A stretch of 64,000 nucleotides of DNA, taken from Lewinellaceae bacterium (GTDB lineage Bacteria; Bacteroidota; Bacteroidia; Chitinophagales; Saprospiraceae). The position numbers and the translations under genes are program-made. The DNA is taken from positions 89,249-153,248 of the forward strand of contig JAHELJ010000007.1 of the NCBI GenBank assembly GCA_024644235.1, read 5' to 3'. Shown piece after piece: positions 1-8,383 of this stretch. The first letter of the stretch is position 1; each line of letters begins with the position of its first letter. The notes beneath the pieces were generated by a model, which was not told the DNA's origin, searched no databases, and saw nothing but the letters and a program-made list of their open reading frames with translations.

Positions 1-72
1 TGCTATGCCTGTTACTTGTATGATACAGATCTATTAAACACTTAATCTCTAAACCTTTTAAACTTCAACATT

Positions 73-129
73 ATGACCCCTTTAGTAAAATCCAAATTAG
101 TCGGCATGCTATGCCTGTTACTTGTATGA
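73..129 (+). pseudogene. Truncated duplicate start of the cupredoxin-like lipoprotein gene, copy 1
   Basis: This 18-codon frame encodes MTPLVKSKLVGMLCLLLV and then stops where the repeat jumps back into leader sequence. It has the same leader and ATG as the intact gene at 284. It could be translated but would give only part of a signal peptide. Confidence 0.6.
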
Positions 130-178
130 TACAGATCTATTAAACACTTAATCTCTAAACCTTTTAAACTTCAACATT

Positions 179-235
179 ATGACCCCTTTAGTAAAATCCA
201 AATTAGTCGGCATGCTATGCCTGTTACCAGTATGA
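179..235 (+). pseudogene. Truncated duplicate start of the cupredoxin-like lipoprotein gene, copy 2
   Basis: This is the second 18-codon duplicate of the gene start. It ends in LLPV and a stop instead of LLLV, because the repeat junction has drifted toward the sequence of the intact third copy. Confidence 0.6.
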
Positions 236-283
236 TACAGATCTATTAAACACTTAATCTTTTAACCTTTTAAACTTAACATT

Positions 284-877
284 ATGACCCCTTTAGTAAA
301 ATCCAAATTGGTGGGCATGCTATGCCTGCTCCCCGCCCTCTTCCTCTCGCTTTCATGTGAAAAAACGATTGATTATGACAGCCTTGAAACTGCCGCTATG
401 GTGGAGCCAGGCAGTGAGGATGCGGTAAAAAACACGCAACGTGGCGTCGGCTCTGAAGCCTATGTACTTTTTGGCGATGAAGATGCCGGATCTCCTTTTC
501 CCCCACCGGATGGACACGACCAGTCTATTCACGCCAAGGACAAGATGGTGCCAAGAACCGTTGTTATATCAAGAGATGGAAGGGTTCACTACCAGATTGC
601 AGCTTTTCATCAGGTCGCCATTTACGAGCCTAGAACTAAGCCCAGTGACATTGATCTTACTCTATTAAAAAATCTTACGTTCCCTTTCTTCATCCCGAAC
701 TTTATTATTGACGATCCCAATAATCGGGTCGTTCTGTCGGATCCTTTGACGGTATTTGAGACGGAGTGGACTACTCCTGATGGCACCTTCGATGAGCCCG
801 GTCGCTACCTGGTGATCTGCACTACTCTACCGCATTTTGAAGAGGCGGATATGTTTGGATGGGTGATTGTCAAGTAA
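284..877 (+). CDS. Cupredoxin-like lipoprotein
   Basis: A 197-residue protein with a lipoprotein signal: basic start, hydrophobic stretch and lipobox LSLSC with Cys25, so it should be membrane-anchored outside the cytoplasm. The C-terminal half (about 90-197) resembles a cupredoxin sheet. His109 in AFHQVAIY and then Cys179, His184 and Met190 in CTTLPHFEEADMFGW occur in the order and rough spacing of a type 1 copper site (His, then Cys-His-Met near the C-terminus). Residues 30-85 are low complexity and probably a linker. An electron-transfer role is inferred. No partner oxidase is adjacent. The start is the third of three duplicated start codons. A bidirectional terminator follows. Confidence 0.65.
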   Translation: MTPLVKSKLVGMLCLLPALFLSLSCEKTIDYDSLETAAMVEPGSEDAVKNTQRGVGSEAYVLFGDEDAGSPFPPPDGHDQSIHAKDKMVPRTVVISRDGRVHYQIAAFHQVAIYEPRTKPSDIDLTLLKNLTFPFFIPNFIIDDPNNRVVLSDPLTVFETEWTTPDGTFDEPGRYLVICTTLPHFEEADMFGWVIVK

Positions 878-897
878 GATAACGTAGCAAAAAGAAG

Positions 898-934
898 GAG
901 GCATGTTGCTGTCACAACATGCCTCTACATTTTT
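898..934. terminator. Bidirectional intrinsic terminator between convergent genes
   Basis: A perfect 11-bp stem (GAGGCATGTTG, 898-908, with CAACATGCCTC, 915-925) encloses a 6-nt loop. A T-rich tail follows on the plus strand, and the AAAAAG stretch before the stem gives a T-run on the minus strand. It lies exactly between the convergent genes ending at 877 and 934. Confidence 0.85.
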
Positions 935-1242
935 CAGTTGGCCTGGGCGGCTGCATCCGCCCTTTGGCGCCCGAGCGCCCGGGTTTCTTCATCATCCAGC
1001 ACCGGGCTGATTTCACAATCAAGTATCCCGTTCCAATTCAATGCCCAATTGGCCATAGCTATTGGATCGTCGCATTCATAGATGGCTACACCAGTAAACT
1101 CAGCGATGTTGTGCCAGCGTCCAATCAATTTTACCGCACTACCCATGTCTGCGGCATCATCGGCGGCAGTCATCTGGGAAAAGGCGTGAAGGGCGTTATG
1201 ACGTTGTTCGTCATGGACCCTCCAGCTTAGCATAAATTTCAT
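934..1242 (-). CDS. DUF3303-family protein
   Basis: A small cytoplasmic protein of about 102 residues. It opens with MKFMLSWRVHDEQR and contains KLIGRWHNIAEFTGVAIYE followed by DDPIAMANWALNWNG, the pattern I recognise from DUF3303 (a dimeric alpha/beta-barrel-like fold of unknown function). The frame is open 16 codons further upstream, to 1290, but the family starts at MKFM, so I chose 1242. It is a single gene convergent with the cupredoxin lipoprotein and shares its terminator. The biochemical role is unknown. Confidence 0.7.
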   Translation of the reverse strand: MKFMLSWRVHDEQRHNALHAFSQMTAADDAADMGSAVKLIGRWHNIAEFTGVAIYECDDPIAMANWALNWNGILDCEISPVLDDEETRALGRQRADAAAQAN

Positions 1243-1318
1243 ACTACTAGATTTTTTGAGATTAAGAAATTGCTTGAGATCAATGGTCATGCATATAGGA
1301 CCAATAATCTATAATTTA

Positions 1319-1345
1319 CAAAAATAAAGGTACTCTATAAGAGTG
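1319..1345 (-). terminator. Possible weak terminator of the GH127 operon
   Basis: On the minus strand, downstream of the GH127-type gene, a short stem (ACTCT/AGAGT, 1332-1344) is followed by a T-rich stretch (the A-run at 1319-1327 on the plus strand). The stem is only 5-6 bp, so this is a weak candidate. Confidence 0.3.
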
Positions 1346-1399
1346 TCATGCCTGATATATACTCATACGGGCACAGGTCGATTAAAGGCAATCGAGCAA

Positions 1400-3535
1400 T
1401 CATTCTAGATCAGAAAACCATACCGTAGGGAACTCGGTAATGCGGAGGGTAGTGCACCCGTAAGGAATCAATTCAATCTCTTCCAACTCCCATCCTTCTC
1501 GGCTCACTCTTCGCGGACTCCAGGGCAACGGGCCCGGAACACCATCGTAAGATTTCCAATCCGGCATCAATGCCGCAGTTGCTTTAAACCGAATAGGAGC
1601 ACCCGCTTCCGTCCAGGGATATTTATCCAACTTCATTGTAGTCGCTTGGAAATGTGTATCCAAGTCATCGAGATGCTGCTCGATTAAGGCGTAGTTCCAA
1701 CGGCTCGCAGCAGTAACGTCAAAATAGTCACCATAGTGGTCTTCGTTTTCCACTAAAGTCTTTTGCCCTTTCACTTTCAAAGCATAGACCAACGGACCCT
1801 TTTCCAGTGCCACCGAGTAATCATACCACCGATGATATTTCAGTTTAGACGGAAGTATTAATGTGACTAAATCGCCGTTGGTCCATGTTCGCTCTACCTC
1901 GACAATCTGGCCGCCAGTATGATCCTCTGAGGGCTCATCATTTATCTGCAGTTCTGCTTCAGCACACCATGCTGGAATTCTCAAATGCAGGGGAAATGCC
2001 ACCTCCTCCTCCTCAATTCTCACTAAAAAGTGAATAGTATCACTAAAAGGATATTGGGTTCGCTCTTCAATCTCAATCTGCACGCTGTCGCCGACCAAGG
2101 CACGGACTTTGCAAGGTGCGAAGACTAATGCCGCCAAACCATTATCATTAGTGCCATGCCAGAGACTCTGAGTAAACTTGGGCCAACCCTGATGCATATT
2201 ACATGTACAGCAGGGATAACCGGTCAATACTCCATAGCAGATGTCAGTGCCGTCATGACCCACATCCTGATAGAAATTGCGATAGCCCCGGGAGATGTCG
2301 ATCTGATTAGCAGACTGCATATACTGCCTTGTTCCAAAATCGTCGGCGATCTGAGTCGACAAGGCATTGTAGGCGATTTTTTCCAGGTGATCCATAAATT
2401 CCACATCGCCGGTTATTGCCATCATCTTCTCTAATGAGTACATCAGTTCGACTACCGAGCACAGCTCCACTCCCTGGTTCGGATTCGGTCCGTGCAGTGG
2501 TTCATCTCCCCCATACATGCCCTGCGGCTGCCCATGATACTTTCGAATATCTCGAAATGCCGTTCTAACCGCATGAATCAGCTTTTCATCTCCGCTTTGC
2601 TGAAAATAGATCACCGGCTTCTTTATGCCCTGGGCCAGATTGACACAGTGAAAACCTCCCCATTGCTTCAAGCAGAGGTTGTCTAGTTGCTCTTGATCAT
2701 AGGGATACCTCTTGATTACCCGGCTGTAATGCCAAGGATCGTGCTGTTCCTGGTAGCAGTCTTCATTGAGAAATATGCGCTCCCAGGGAAAAGCCTGTTC
2801 CTGGATCAGTTCGGCGAGCTCCAGCAAGAAATCATCCCCAGTGATGTTATATAACCAATAGATGATCATCATGTTATCACCGGCTCGGCGGTTGCCCCAC
2901 AGAGACCAATGATCGATCGGAGTGTGAGGTAGCTCGCGAAGCTGGTATCGAAAATAGTTTGTCAATAATTGGAGGACACGGGGATCTTCTGTACCGGAAT
3001 AGTGTTGTTGCAGCACTTTGAGCATGACCATTTTAGGCCACCAGTCTCTCCTGGGTGTCTTCTGAATTCCGGGCTCAGGTTCCGGTTCTACTTCGAATGG
3101 CACTGGTCCGAAATATCCATCATCCGTTTGACTTGACAGCGTCCACTCAATCCAAGGCTCCACTTTTTCTTTCAGCACCTGGTCATCCAAAAGATAAGCC
3201 AGGGGCAGCAGACCATCAATCCAGTATGGTCCTCTCTCCCATCCATCACCATCGCCACCCAGCCAACCATTTCTGGATCCAACAACCTCAGGATAAACCT
3301 CATCGAGGCGACCTGTCAGTCCAGTCTTTTGCCTCATCAACTGCTCGAGAAGCCATCCCTTTGGCTTTATTGTACCGAGGGGTAATTCCAGATAAACTTT
3401 AGGCTGGAGAGGAGTACGGTTCTCAAGGTAATTCGATGTTCTGGACTCTAGTGGATCATCACCTTGACCAGAACCACAAGCAGCTGAAAGGCCAAGAAGT
3501 GGAAGCAGCAAGATAAAAACAGACTTCATCACCAA
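1400..3535 (-). CDS. GH127-type glycoside hydrolase lipoprotein (beta-L-arabinofuranosidase family)
   Basis: A 711-residue exported lipoprotein with lipobox LSAAC (Cys20). The (alpha/alpha) barrel region starts with YLELPLGTIKPKGWL and carries GDGDGWERGPYWIDGL, typical of the former DUF1680 family, now GH127. In that family a zinc-bound cysteine acts as nucleophile, held by a Glu-x-Cys pair and a later Cys-Cys. Here Glu357 and Cys359 (GVELCSVVEL) and Cys442-Cys443 (GYPCCTCNMHQGW) match, with an extra Cys445. The family removes beta-L-arabinofuranose or related sugars; the exact substrate here is not known. It is last in a minus-strand run with an isomerase-like protein, a metallopeptidase and a cytochrome c dehydrogenase. 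Met3 is an alternative start. Confidence 0.85.
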   Translation of the reverse strand: MVMKSVFILLLPLLGLSAACGSGQGDDPLESRTSNYLENRTPLQPKVYLELPLGTIKPKGWLLEQLMRQKTGLTGRLDEVYPEVVGSRNGWLGGDGDGWERGPYWIDGLLPLAYLLDDQVLKEKVEPWIEWTLSSQTDDGYFGPVPFEVEPEPEPGIQKTPRRDWWPKMVMLKVLQQHYSGTEDPRVLQLLTNYFRYQLRELPHTPIDHWSLWGNRRAGDNMMIIYWLYNITGDDFLLELAELIQEQAFPWERIFLNEDCYQEQHDPWHYSRVIKRYPYDQEQLDNLCLKQWGGFHCVNLAQGIKKPVIYFQQSGDEKLIHAVRTAFRDIRKYHGQPQGMYGGDEPLHGPNPNQGVELCSVVELMYSLEKMMAITGDVEFMDHLEKIAYNALSTQIADDFGTRQYMQSANQIDISRGYRNFYQDVGHDGTDICYGVLTGYPCCTCNMHQGWPKFTQSLWHGTNDNGLAALVFAPCKVRALVGDSVQIEIEERTQYPFSDTIHFLVRIEEEEVAFPLHLRIPAWCAEAELQINDEPSEDHTGGQIVEVERTWTNGDLVTLILPSKLKYHRWYDYSVALEKGPLVYALKVKGQKTLVENEDHYGDYFDVTAASRWNYALIEQHLDDLDTHFQATTMKLDKYPWTEAGAPIRFKATAALMPDWKSYDGVPGPLPWSPRRVSREGWELEEIELIPYGCTTLRITEFPTVWFSDLE

Positions 3536-3542
3536 ATGAAAT

Positions 3543-3566
3543 GAGTTTCTTCAAGATAAGAAACTC
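3543..3566. other. Perfect hairpin just upstream of the GH127-type start codon
   Basis: GAGTTTCTT (3543-3551) pairs with AAGAAACTC (3558-3566) around a 6-nt loop. In the minus-strand transcript it sits 7 nt before the ATG at 3535, so it could hide the ribosome-binding region or act as an mRNA processing site between the isomerase-like and GH127 genes. It has no T-tail, so it is not a standard terminator. Confidence 0.5.
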
Positions 3567-3621
3567 TCTCAGTGATCATGCCGATCATTAGATCTAGGTG
3601 TCAGCCAAAGGATCTACCCTT

Positions 3622-4506
3622 TCATGCAAACTTCAACGCCTTCAGGTAAGCTGCACCAGTCTTCGCGCTTTCCATCGGTGTGGAATTATCGTACCTCTCC
3701 TGCTCCATGATGTAGTACTTCATACCCTTATCAGCAGCTAGCTTGAGTATTTTCGGAAAGTCGATTGATCCCGTACCCAAATCACACGAAGCACTCCGCT
3801 CATCCGCTCCAGCAGACTTCAAACGGTCCTTCACATGGCATAACCTGAACCGGTTTGGATAACGGTCTAGGTAATCTACCGGATCTGCGCCACCGGTCAC
3901 CACCCAATAAATATCCATCTGGTGGTCGACCAAATCCGGATCGGTATTCTCCATAAGGAAATCCTGAGGAATCATCCCGGAAAATGAGCGGAATGTATAC
4001 TCGTGATTGTGGTAGGCAAAACGAATACCGTTGGCCTTACAGACCCTACCACATTCATTAAACAATTCAGTGACTTCCTTCCACTTCTCTACGCTATTCT
4101 GCGGTCCGATAAATGGACAAATCAGGTAGGACATACCCACTTCAGCAGCCTGCTCAGCCTTCTTCTCAAAGTCTTCGCGAATGTTGCAATGGCTGGAAAC
4201 CATTTCCAGTCCCTGGTCGTCAAGGAACATTTTGAAATCCTTATGAGGCATATCCCAGAACATGCCCTGACGGCCTTCAAAGCCTTCGATCTGCTCAAAT
4301 CCATAAGATGCCAATTGGCTAATTGTTCCTTTTGGATCGTCACCTATCACATCTCGAAGCGTATAGAGTTGGATACCGAATTTGTCCAAACTGCCGGCAC
4401 TGCCTGCAACCTTCTTGGATTGAGCACAGGCCAACTGCGGCGCCATCATTCCACCCGCTGCAACGAGGCTCAGTTTGTGGAGAAACGCGCGTCTGTTGCT
4501 GATCAT
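3622..4506 (-). CDS. Tat-exported sugar phosphate isomerase/epimerase-like protein (xylose isomerase-like TIM barrel)
   Basis: A 294-residue protein starting MISNRRAFLHKLSLVAAGG, a twin-arginine signal (RRAFL) with an AxA-like cleavage region at LACAQ. The mature part is an AP-endonuclease-2/xylose-isomerase-like TIM barrel: GIQLYTLRDVI near its start, then LICPFIGPQNS, FAYHNHEYTF, DIYWVVTGGADP, CHVKDR and DLGTGSIDFPKIL. The His, Glu and Asp residues in these strands are the usual metal ligands. The frame stays open to 4740, but that start would overlap the next gene and precede the Tat signal, so 4506 is preferred. Its operon neighbours suggest periplasmic sugar conversion. The substrate is unknown. 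Confidence 0.85.
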   Translation of the reverse strand: MISNRRAFLHKLSLVAAGGMMAPQLACAQSKKVAGSAGSLDKFGIQLYTLRDVIGDDPKGTISQLASYGFEQIEGFEGRQGMFWDMPHKDFKMFLDDQGLEMVSSHCNIREDFEKKAEQAAEVGMSYLICPFIGPQNSVEKWKEVTELFNECGRVCKANGIRFAYHNHEYTFRSFSGMIPQDFLMENTDPDLVDHQMDIYWVVTGGADPVDYLDRYPNRFRLCHVKDRLKSAGADERSASCDLGTGSIDFPKILKLAADKGMKYYIMEQERYDNSTPMESAKTGAAYLKALKFA

Positions 4507-4603
4507 ATTTTTTTGAATTTTTTTGTTGTGAAGGAAGAAAGCAAAGTTAAGAATTTGATTCAATGATCGGTGTAGAGACCATTCAAATTCTACTAGAAGG
4601 ACC

Positions 4604-5479
4604 TTAGTACTGGCAGTAGACGAACCAGGAAGTGTGTTCCCGAAATCTGCTGGCAAGAACCGACGCGTTTTCATATTGATTAAATCGATCCTGGAGCCAA
4701 CTCGACCACAGGGAATCAACTTTGCTAAGATTCTCACCAAGCGTCAAGCTCGCCATTTCTCGGGTCGGCTCTTCAGCACCATAGACCAGGTCAAGTAGTG
4801 TACCCCATCCGTATCGCTCATGAACGAACCGGCACCACGAGGCACGGAGCGCATAAGCCTGAATATTACAAGACTCATTCACGAAGTCATTATTCTCCCG
4901 GAGTGTATCTTGAGGAATGCCGGTTCCATCGACGACCATGGATCCTGCTACTATATCTTCGGGATGGCCATAAAACGGAAATCCAGTCTTTGCTGATTCC
5001 ACCAATTGAGCCAGATACTCAGCAAAAGCTTCATCATAGTAGGCGAATTGGGGCCACTTCCATGGCTCATATTCAATGTAGTATGGCTCTCTAAAAGCAT
5101 GGCCAAGTTCATGAGTGAGCAAAGCCAGATATCCATTCTCCTCTTGCGAATAACGGAAAAGATGTACTCCCTCCTGGTCGAAATAAGGTCCTTGTTCGAT
5201 AAAAGGGCCCTCTAAGAGAATAAAGATCTTTTGCTGTGGATCGAACCGATTACCTAACAAATCGGAGAAGCGAAGCCTCATCGATTCAGCATGTTGCAAC
5301 ACGGCCTGAGCTTCTTCCATTGAACTTTGGGGACTCGACCCAATCACGGTAAAATGGGAGCTTTCCAACCTGATCTCAGCTATTTTTTGTTTCGAACAGG
5401 TGGCCGAAAGCACAAGTATACTTATGGTGATTAAGGTCACCACTCTTATCGCATACACCAATTCAGCCACACTCTTCAT
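4604..5479 (-). CDS. Gluzincin-type metallopeptidase lipoprotein
   Basis: A 291-residue protein with an N-terminal hydrophobic segment and lipobox LSATC (Cys28). HELGH at 123-127 followed by YYDEAFAEYLA (about 148-157) gives the HExxH...E zinc signature of the peptidase MA (gluzincin) clan, in a domain of roughly 230 residues. I cannot name the family. It lies between the cytochrome c dehydrogenase gene and the isomerase-like gene, with gaps under 100 bp and the same direction, so co-transcription is likely. A peptidase in a sugar-degradation run could process glycoproteins, which is only a guess. Confidence 0.7.
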   Translation of the reverse strand: MKSVAELVYAIRVVTLITISILVLSATCSKQKIAEIRLESSHFTVIGSSPQSSMEEAQAVLQHAESMRLRFSDLLGNRFDPQQKIFILLEGPFIEQGPYFDQEGVHLFRYSQEENGYLALLTHELGHAFREPYYIEYEPWKWPQFAYYDEAFAEYLAQLVESAKTGFPFYGHPEDIVAGSMVVDGTGIPQDTLRENNDFVNESCNIQAYALRASWCRFVHERYGWGTLLDLVYGAEEPTREMASLTLGENLSKVDSLWSSWLQDRFNQYENASVLASRFREHTSWFVYCQY

Positions 5480-5560
5480 GAGGACGGGTAAGTTAAGAAC
5501 AGGAGAGATCTGATCATGTGATACCGGCTAATCCCGGTCGTGATAAGAATCATTACTATT

Positions 5561-8278
5561 CTACATCACACCGATGCCCTTTCCATAAATCTCCAGCGAT
5601 TCCATCTTCCAGGGTGCTTCTTCTGTGGTCACCGCTGTCTGGGTAATGCGAAGGAATTTCCCCTCAGTGGGTGGAAACATGAAGTGGCTATGCTCCTGAT
5701 CGCAATCACCCTCCTGTACCGGATCACGCCAATTTATTCCATCTCCTGAGATTTCAATTCGATAAGACTGGGGGTAGGTTGGAAGTGGAGGCGGTGCGTC
5801 TGGTCCCCAGCCGCGCCACATAGGGGGTGACCGAAACCGGATCTCCGTGAATTGTATGGGCTCTGGCAATTGTACTTGAAACCACATGTCCTTTGCTTGC
5901 GGCTCGCCTGAAGTCCATCCCTCATAGCTAAATGCCGATCGAGGTTCGCCGGTACCTCCTACCCTGGCCAGACCCGAATGACTGGCACTTACTCGCCATT
6001 CTTCAGAAGGAGCTAGCTGACGGGTTGCCAGTGTGAGGGCTTCTTCAAATTGGTACGGCTTATCTCCTTCCGATTCTGCCCGAATCTTCGCCACCTCTTC
6101 AGGAGTGACTACAGACGCATCGTTTCCAAGATTAGTTCTGAGAAAAGACGTGACTGAAGCAATCCATTCGTCGGATTCATGAGCATTAGGTGTCATGAAG
6201 CCACCGCTGAAGTCAGCTCCGTCCATTGGGCCGACCATACCCCGGAGGATAACCCTGACCATGTAATCGGGATGATCATTCAATCGAGGTGCATTGACCA
6301 GTGAAGGAGCTAGCAAGCCTCCCGCTGACTGTACCCCGGCTCCATCTGTACCGTGACAGGTGGCGCAGAGCTCCTGGAAGATTCGAGCACCTTCTTGAAT
6401 GAGGGCTTTTTCATCATCATTGTACTCACTCTGGATAGCAAAGAATCCCGGTCGATGGGTGGGGTTCAAGATCTCTTCACCCACCACCTGAATCGCTCTT
6501 TGGGGATATCTCTTCATGGCAGTACGAATGGCAATTTCCGCCCCCTGGACATCCAGGATATTTGCGGTCATCATGGCCTGAAGAACTACATTAAAATCTG
6601 GATCGACCATCATTTCTAAATAATCAGCTGCCAAAGATTCTTCACCACCCTTATAGAGCGTTTCACTGGCTCGCATCGCAATGATCTTTATGGTAGCGCT
6701 TGTGTCCTCAAAAAGTTCTTGTACAAGATTCCTATTGAGACCATCCAGGCCTTCCAACGTCCAAATCGCATGAATTCGTTCAACCTCGTTCTCGCTGTAT
6801 CGAGCAATGGAATCAAGAACGGGGACAACAACTGTGTCTTGTCGCACCACCAATTCTTGTTGGGCCATATCTCTCCACCATCCGTTAGGATGCGATAAAT
6901 GACGTAATAACTCAAGAGGCTGGTCTGCTCCCATCCGGGGTTGTAGGGTGTCTCGAGGAATAACCTCGTGCACCAAGCGCCAGATTCTACCGAGACTAAT
7001 GATCTTGTCCATCTGGTACTGCTCGATCTTTGCCCGGAGATATGAACCAGGTTGAGTCCATTGCCCTTCCTGGATGATTCCGTGGTACATGTCGACGACG
7101 TACATTGTTCCATCGGGTGCAGTGGCTATGTCCACTGGTCGAAAAAGTGGATCTGATGAACGTATGAACTCGGATTTGAAATCTTGATATTGATTGTGTA
7201 ATTGGGTAATCCCTTCGGTAACGATCGGATTCACCTGCCTGACAATCCTGGCCACGGGTTCTCCATAAAAATACTGTCCCACCAGCGCCTGCGGGAGTCG
7301 ATGTCCGCGGAATAGATCGTTGCCTGCTGCTCCGGTCACTTCATTGACTGATCCATCCGGTTGCCGCACCGCGCGCATACCAGGTTGTACATCCGCGAGG
7401 CCCATCGGCAGGCCCCATGGCACTTTAAAACCCTCCGCATATTGATCTTCAACAGTGAATGTGCCGTAGTAAATCGGAAACTGAAAATAGGATGGAACAC
7501 CACTGGCTCCCCCCTGAAACCAAAGTTTTCCATAGTCATCCTGAGTGATGCCCCATTGCGCCCAATTGAATCCGGTGTTCTCCCGAATCACCCCACCGGG
7601 GGTCCAACGAATACGGAATGCATTCACCGTGGAATAAAGCCAGTTGTCCATTCCATAGAAAAGTGAAGCCTGTTGGTGTTCTACATTTCCCGATCGACCA
7701 AATTCTCCGGTGAAGAATTCTTTGGTGTCAGCCCGTCCGTCTTCATCAGTATCAGTGTACTTATAAATGTTGTCCTGATTCGATTCCATCGAGAGTACAC
7801 TATTGGTGTCCCAGGGCAGTACAAATCGGGGAAAGATCAAACTGTCAACAAACACTGTACCCTCCTCATACACGCCATCGTTGTCTTTGTCTTCCCAACG
7901 TGAGATTACATTGGTCGGTTCCAGCTCATGGTCTGCGTCTGCAGTGAGCATGTAGCTGCGGAGTTCAAGCACATACATCCTTCCATTGGGATCGAATGCG
8001 ATTTGGGCCGGCTGCTGAATCTGCGGATCCGTCAACACCGGTTCCAACCGGTATCCTGGAGGTAGCTGAAAAGTAGCTAACTGCTCCTTTACTGATTTTG
8101 CCAGTACTGGAGGACTCGGTGTAAGGTCGATTCCTTTCCAGACAGAAGAAGTTGTATCTGCTGTTTCTGGAATAGTTATGACCGGATAAGAATCGGAAGG
8201 ATCGGGTCCAATGCAGCTGATCAAGCAAAGAAAAACAATGCATGTAAGGGTGCTCTCCCTGGAATTGATCATCAACAT
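5561..8278 (-). CDS. PVC-type heme-binding dehydrogenase: beta-propeller, HEAT-like, cytochrome c and F5/8 type C domains
   Basis: A 905-residue lipoprotein (lipobox LISC, Cys22). Residues about 65-435 form the membrane-bound-dehydrogenase beta-propeller that begins FQLPPGYRLEPVLTDP and ends at RIWRLVHE, with two calcium-loop-like stretches, DKDNDGVYEE and DTDEDGRAD. Residues about 450-600 look like alpha-helical HEAT repeats. A class I cytochrome c follows, with heme motif CATCH (638-642) and a likely distal Met in GGFMTP near 695. Residues 755-900 resemble a discoidin (F5/8 C) sugar-binding domain ending in SLEIYGKG. This architecture is known for proteins thought to oxidise sugars. It is first in the minus-strand run, so it probably heads the operon. 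Confidence 0.85.
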   Translation of the reverse strand: MLMINSRESTLTCIVFLCLISCIGPDPSDSYPVITIPETADTTSSVWKGIDLTPSPPVLAKSVKEQLATFQLPPGYRLEPVLTDPQIQQPAQIAFDPNGRMYVLELRSYMLTADADHELEPTNVISRWEDKDNDGVYEEGTVFVDSLIFPRFVLPWDTNSVLSMESNQDNIYKYTDTDEDGRADTKEFFTGEFGRSGNVEHQQASLFYGMDNWLYSTVNAFRIRWTPGGVIRENTGFNWAQWGITQDDYGKLWFQGGASGVPSYFQFPIYYGTFTVEDQYAEGFKVPWGLPMGLADVQPGMRAVRQPDGSVNEVTGAAGNDLFRGHRLPQALVGQYFYGEPVARIVRQVNPIVTEGITQLHNQYQDFKSEFIRSSDPLFRPVDIATAPDGTMYVVDMYHGIIQEGQWTQPGSYLRAKIEQYQMDKIISLGRIWRLVHEVIPRDTLQPRMGADQPLELLRHLSHPNGWWRDMAQQELVVRQDTVVVPVLDSIARYSENEVERIHAIWTLEGLDGLNRNLVQELFEDTSATIKIIAMRASETLYKGGEESLAADYLEMMVDPDFNVVLQAMMTANILDVQGAEIAIRTAMKRYPQRAIQVVGEEILNPTHRPGFFAIQSEYNDDEKALIQEGARIFQELCATCHGTDGAGVQSAGGLLAPSLVNAPRLNDHPDYMVRVILRGMVGPMDGADFSGGFMTPNAHESDEWIASVTSFLRTNLGNDASVVTPEEVAKIRAESEGDKPYQFEEALTLATRQLAPSEEWRVSASHSGLARVGGTGEPRSAFSYEGWTSGEPQAKDMWFQVQLPEPIQFTEIRFRSPPMWRGWGPDAPPPLPTYPQSYRIEISGDGINWRDPVQEGDCDQEHSHFMFPPTEGKFLRITQTAVTTEEAPWKMESLEIYGKGIGVM

Positions 8279-8383
8279 AGGATAAATTTATTAGTCCTAC
8301 TTAAAATAGTGGCACAGCAGAAGCGAAAAATTAGGCTATCCTTTTATTTCGTGCTGCAATGGAAGAAAATCCATTTTAAAAAT

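Larger units (their letters stand above)
1..317. repeat. Threefold tandem duplication of a gene 5' end
   Basis: Three head-to-tail copies lie at 1-106, 107-212 and 213-317. The first two are identical. The third differs at a few positions and is one base shorter. Each copy starts in codon 12 of the lipoprotein gene that begins at 284, then runs into the untranslated leader, the ATG and the first codons. The start codon therefore occurs three times, at 73, 179 and 284. Only the third opens the full gene; the first two frames close after 18 codons. The copies begin at the window edge, so more may lie upstream. Recombination or slippage is inferred, and an assembly artefact is possible. Confidence 0.9.

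Noticed and set aside
4003-4566. 187-codon plus-strand frame
   Set aside because: It lies wholly opposite the isomerase-like gene, whose Tat signal and TIM-barrel motifs are clear; the plus frame has no recognisable pattern.
4507-4740. N-terminal extension of the isomerase-like protein
   Set aside because: It precedes the twin-arginine signal, has no family similarity and overlaps the metallopeptidase gene.
8309-8383. Upstream extension of the GT39-like protein
   Set aside because: The added residues are basic and without similarity; the ATG at 8384 fits the first membrane segment.
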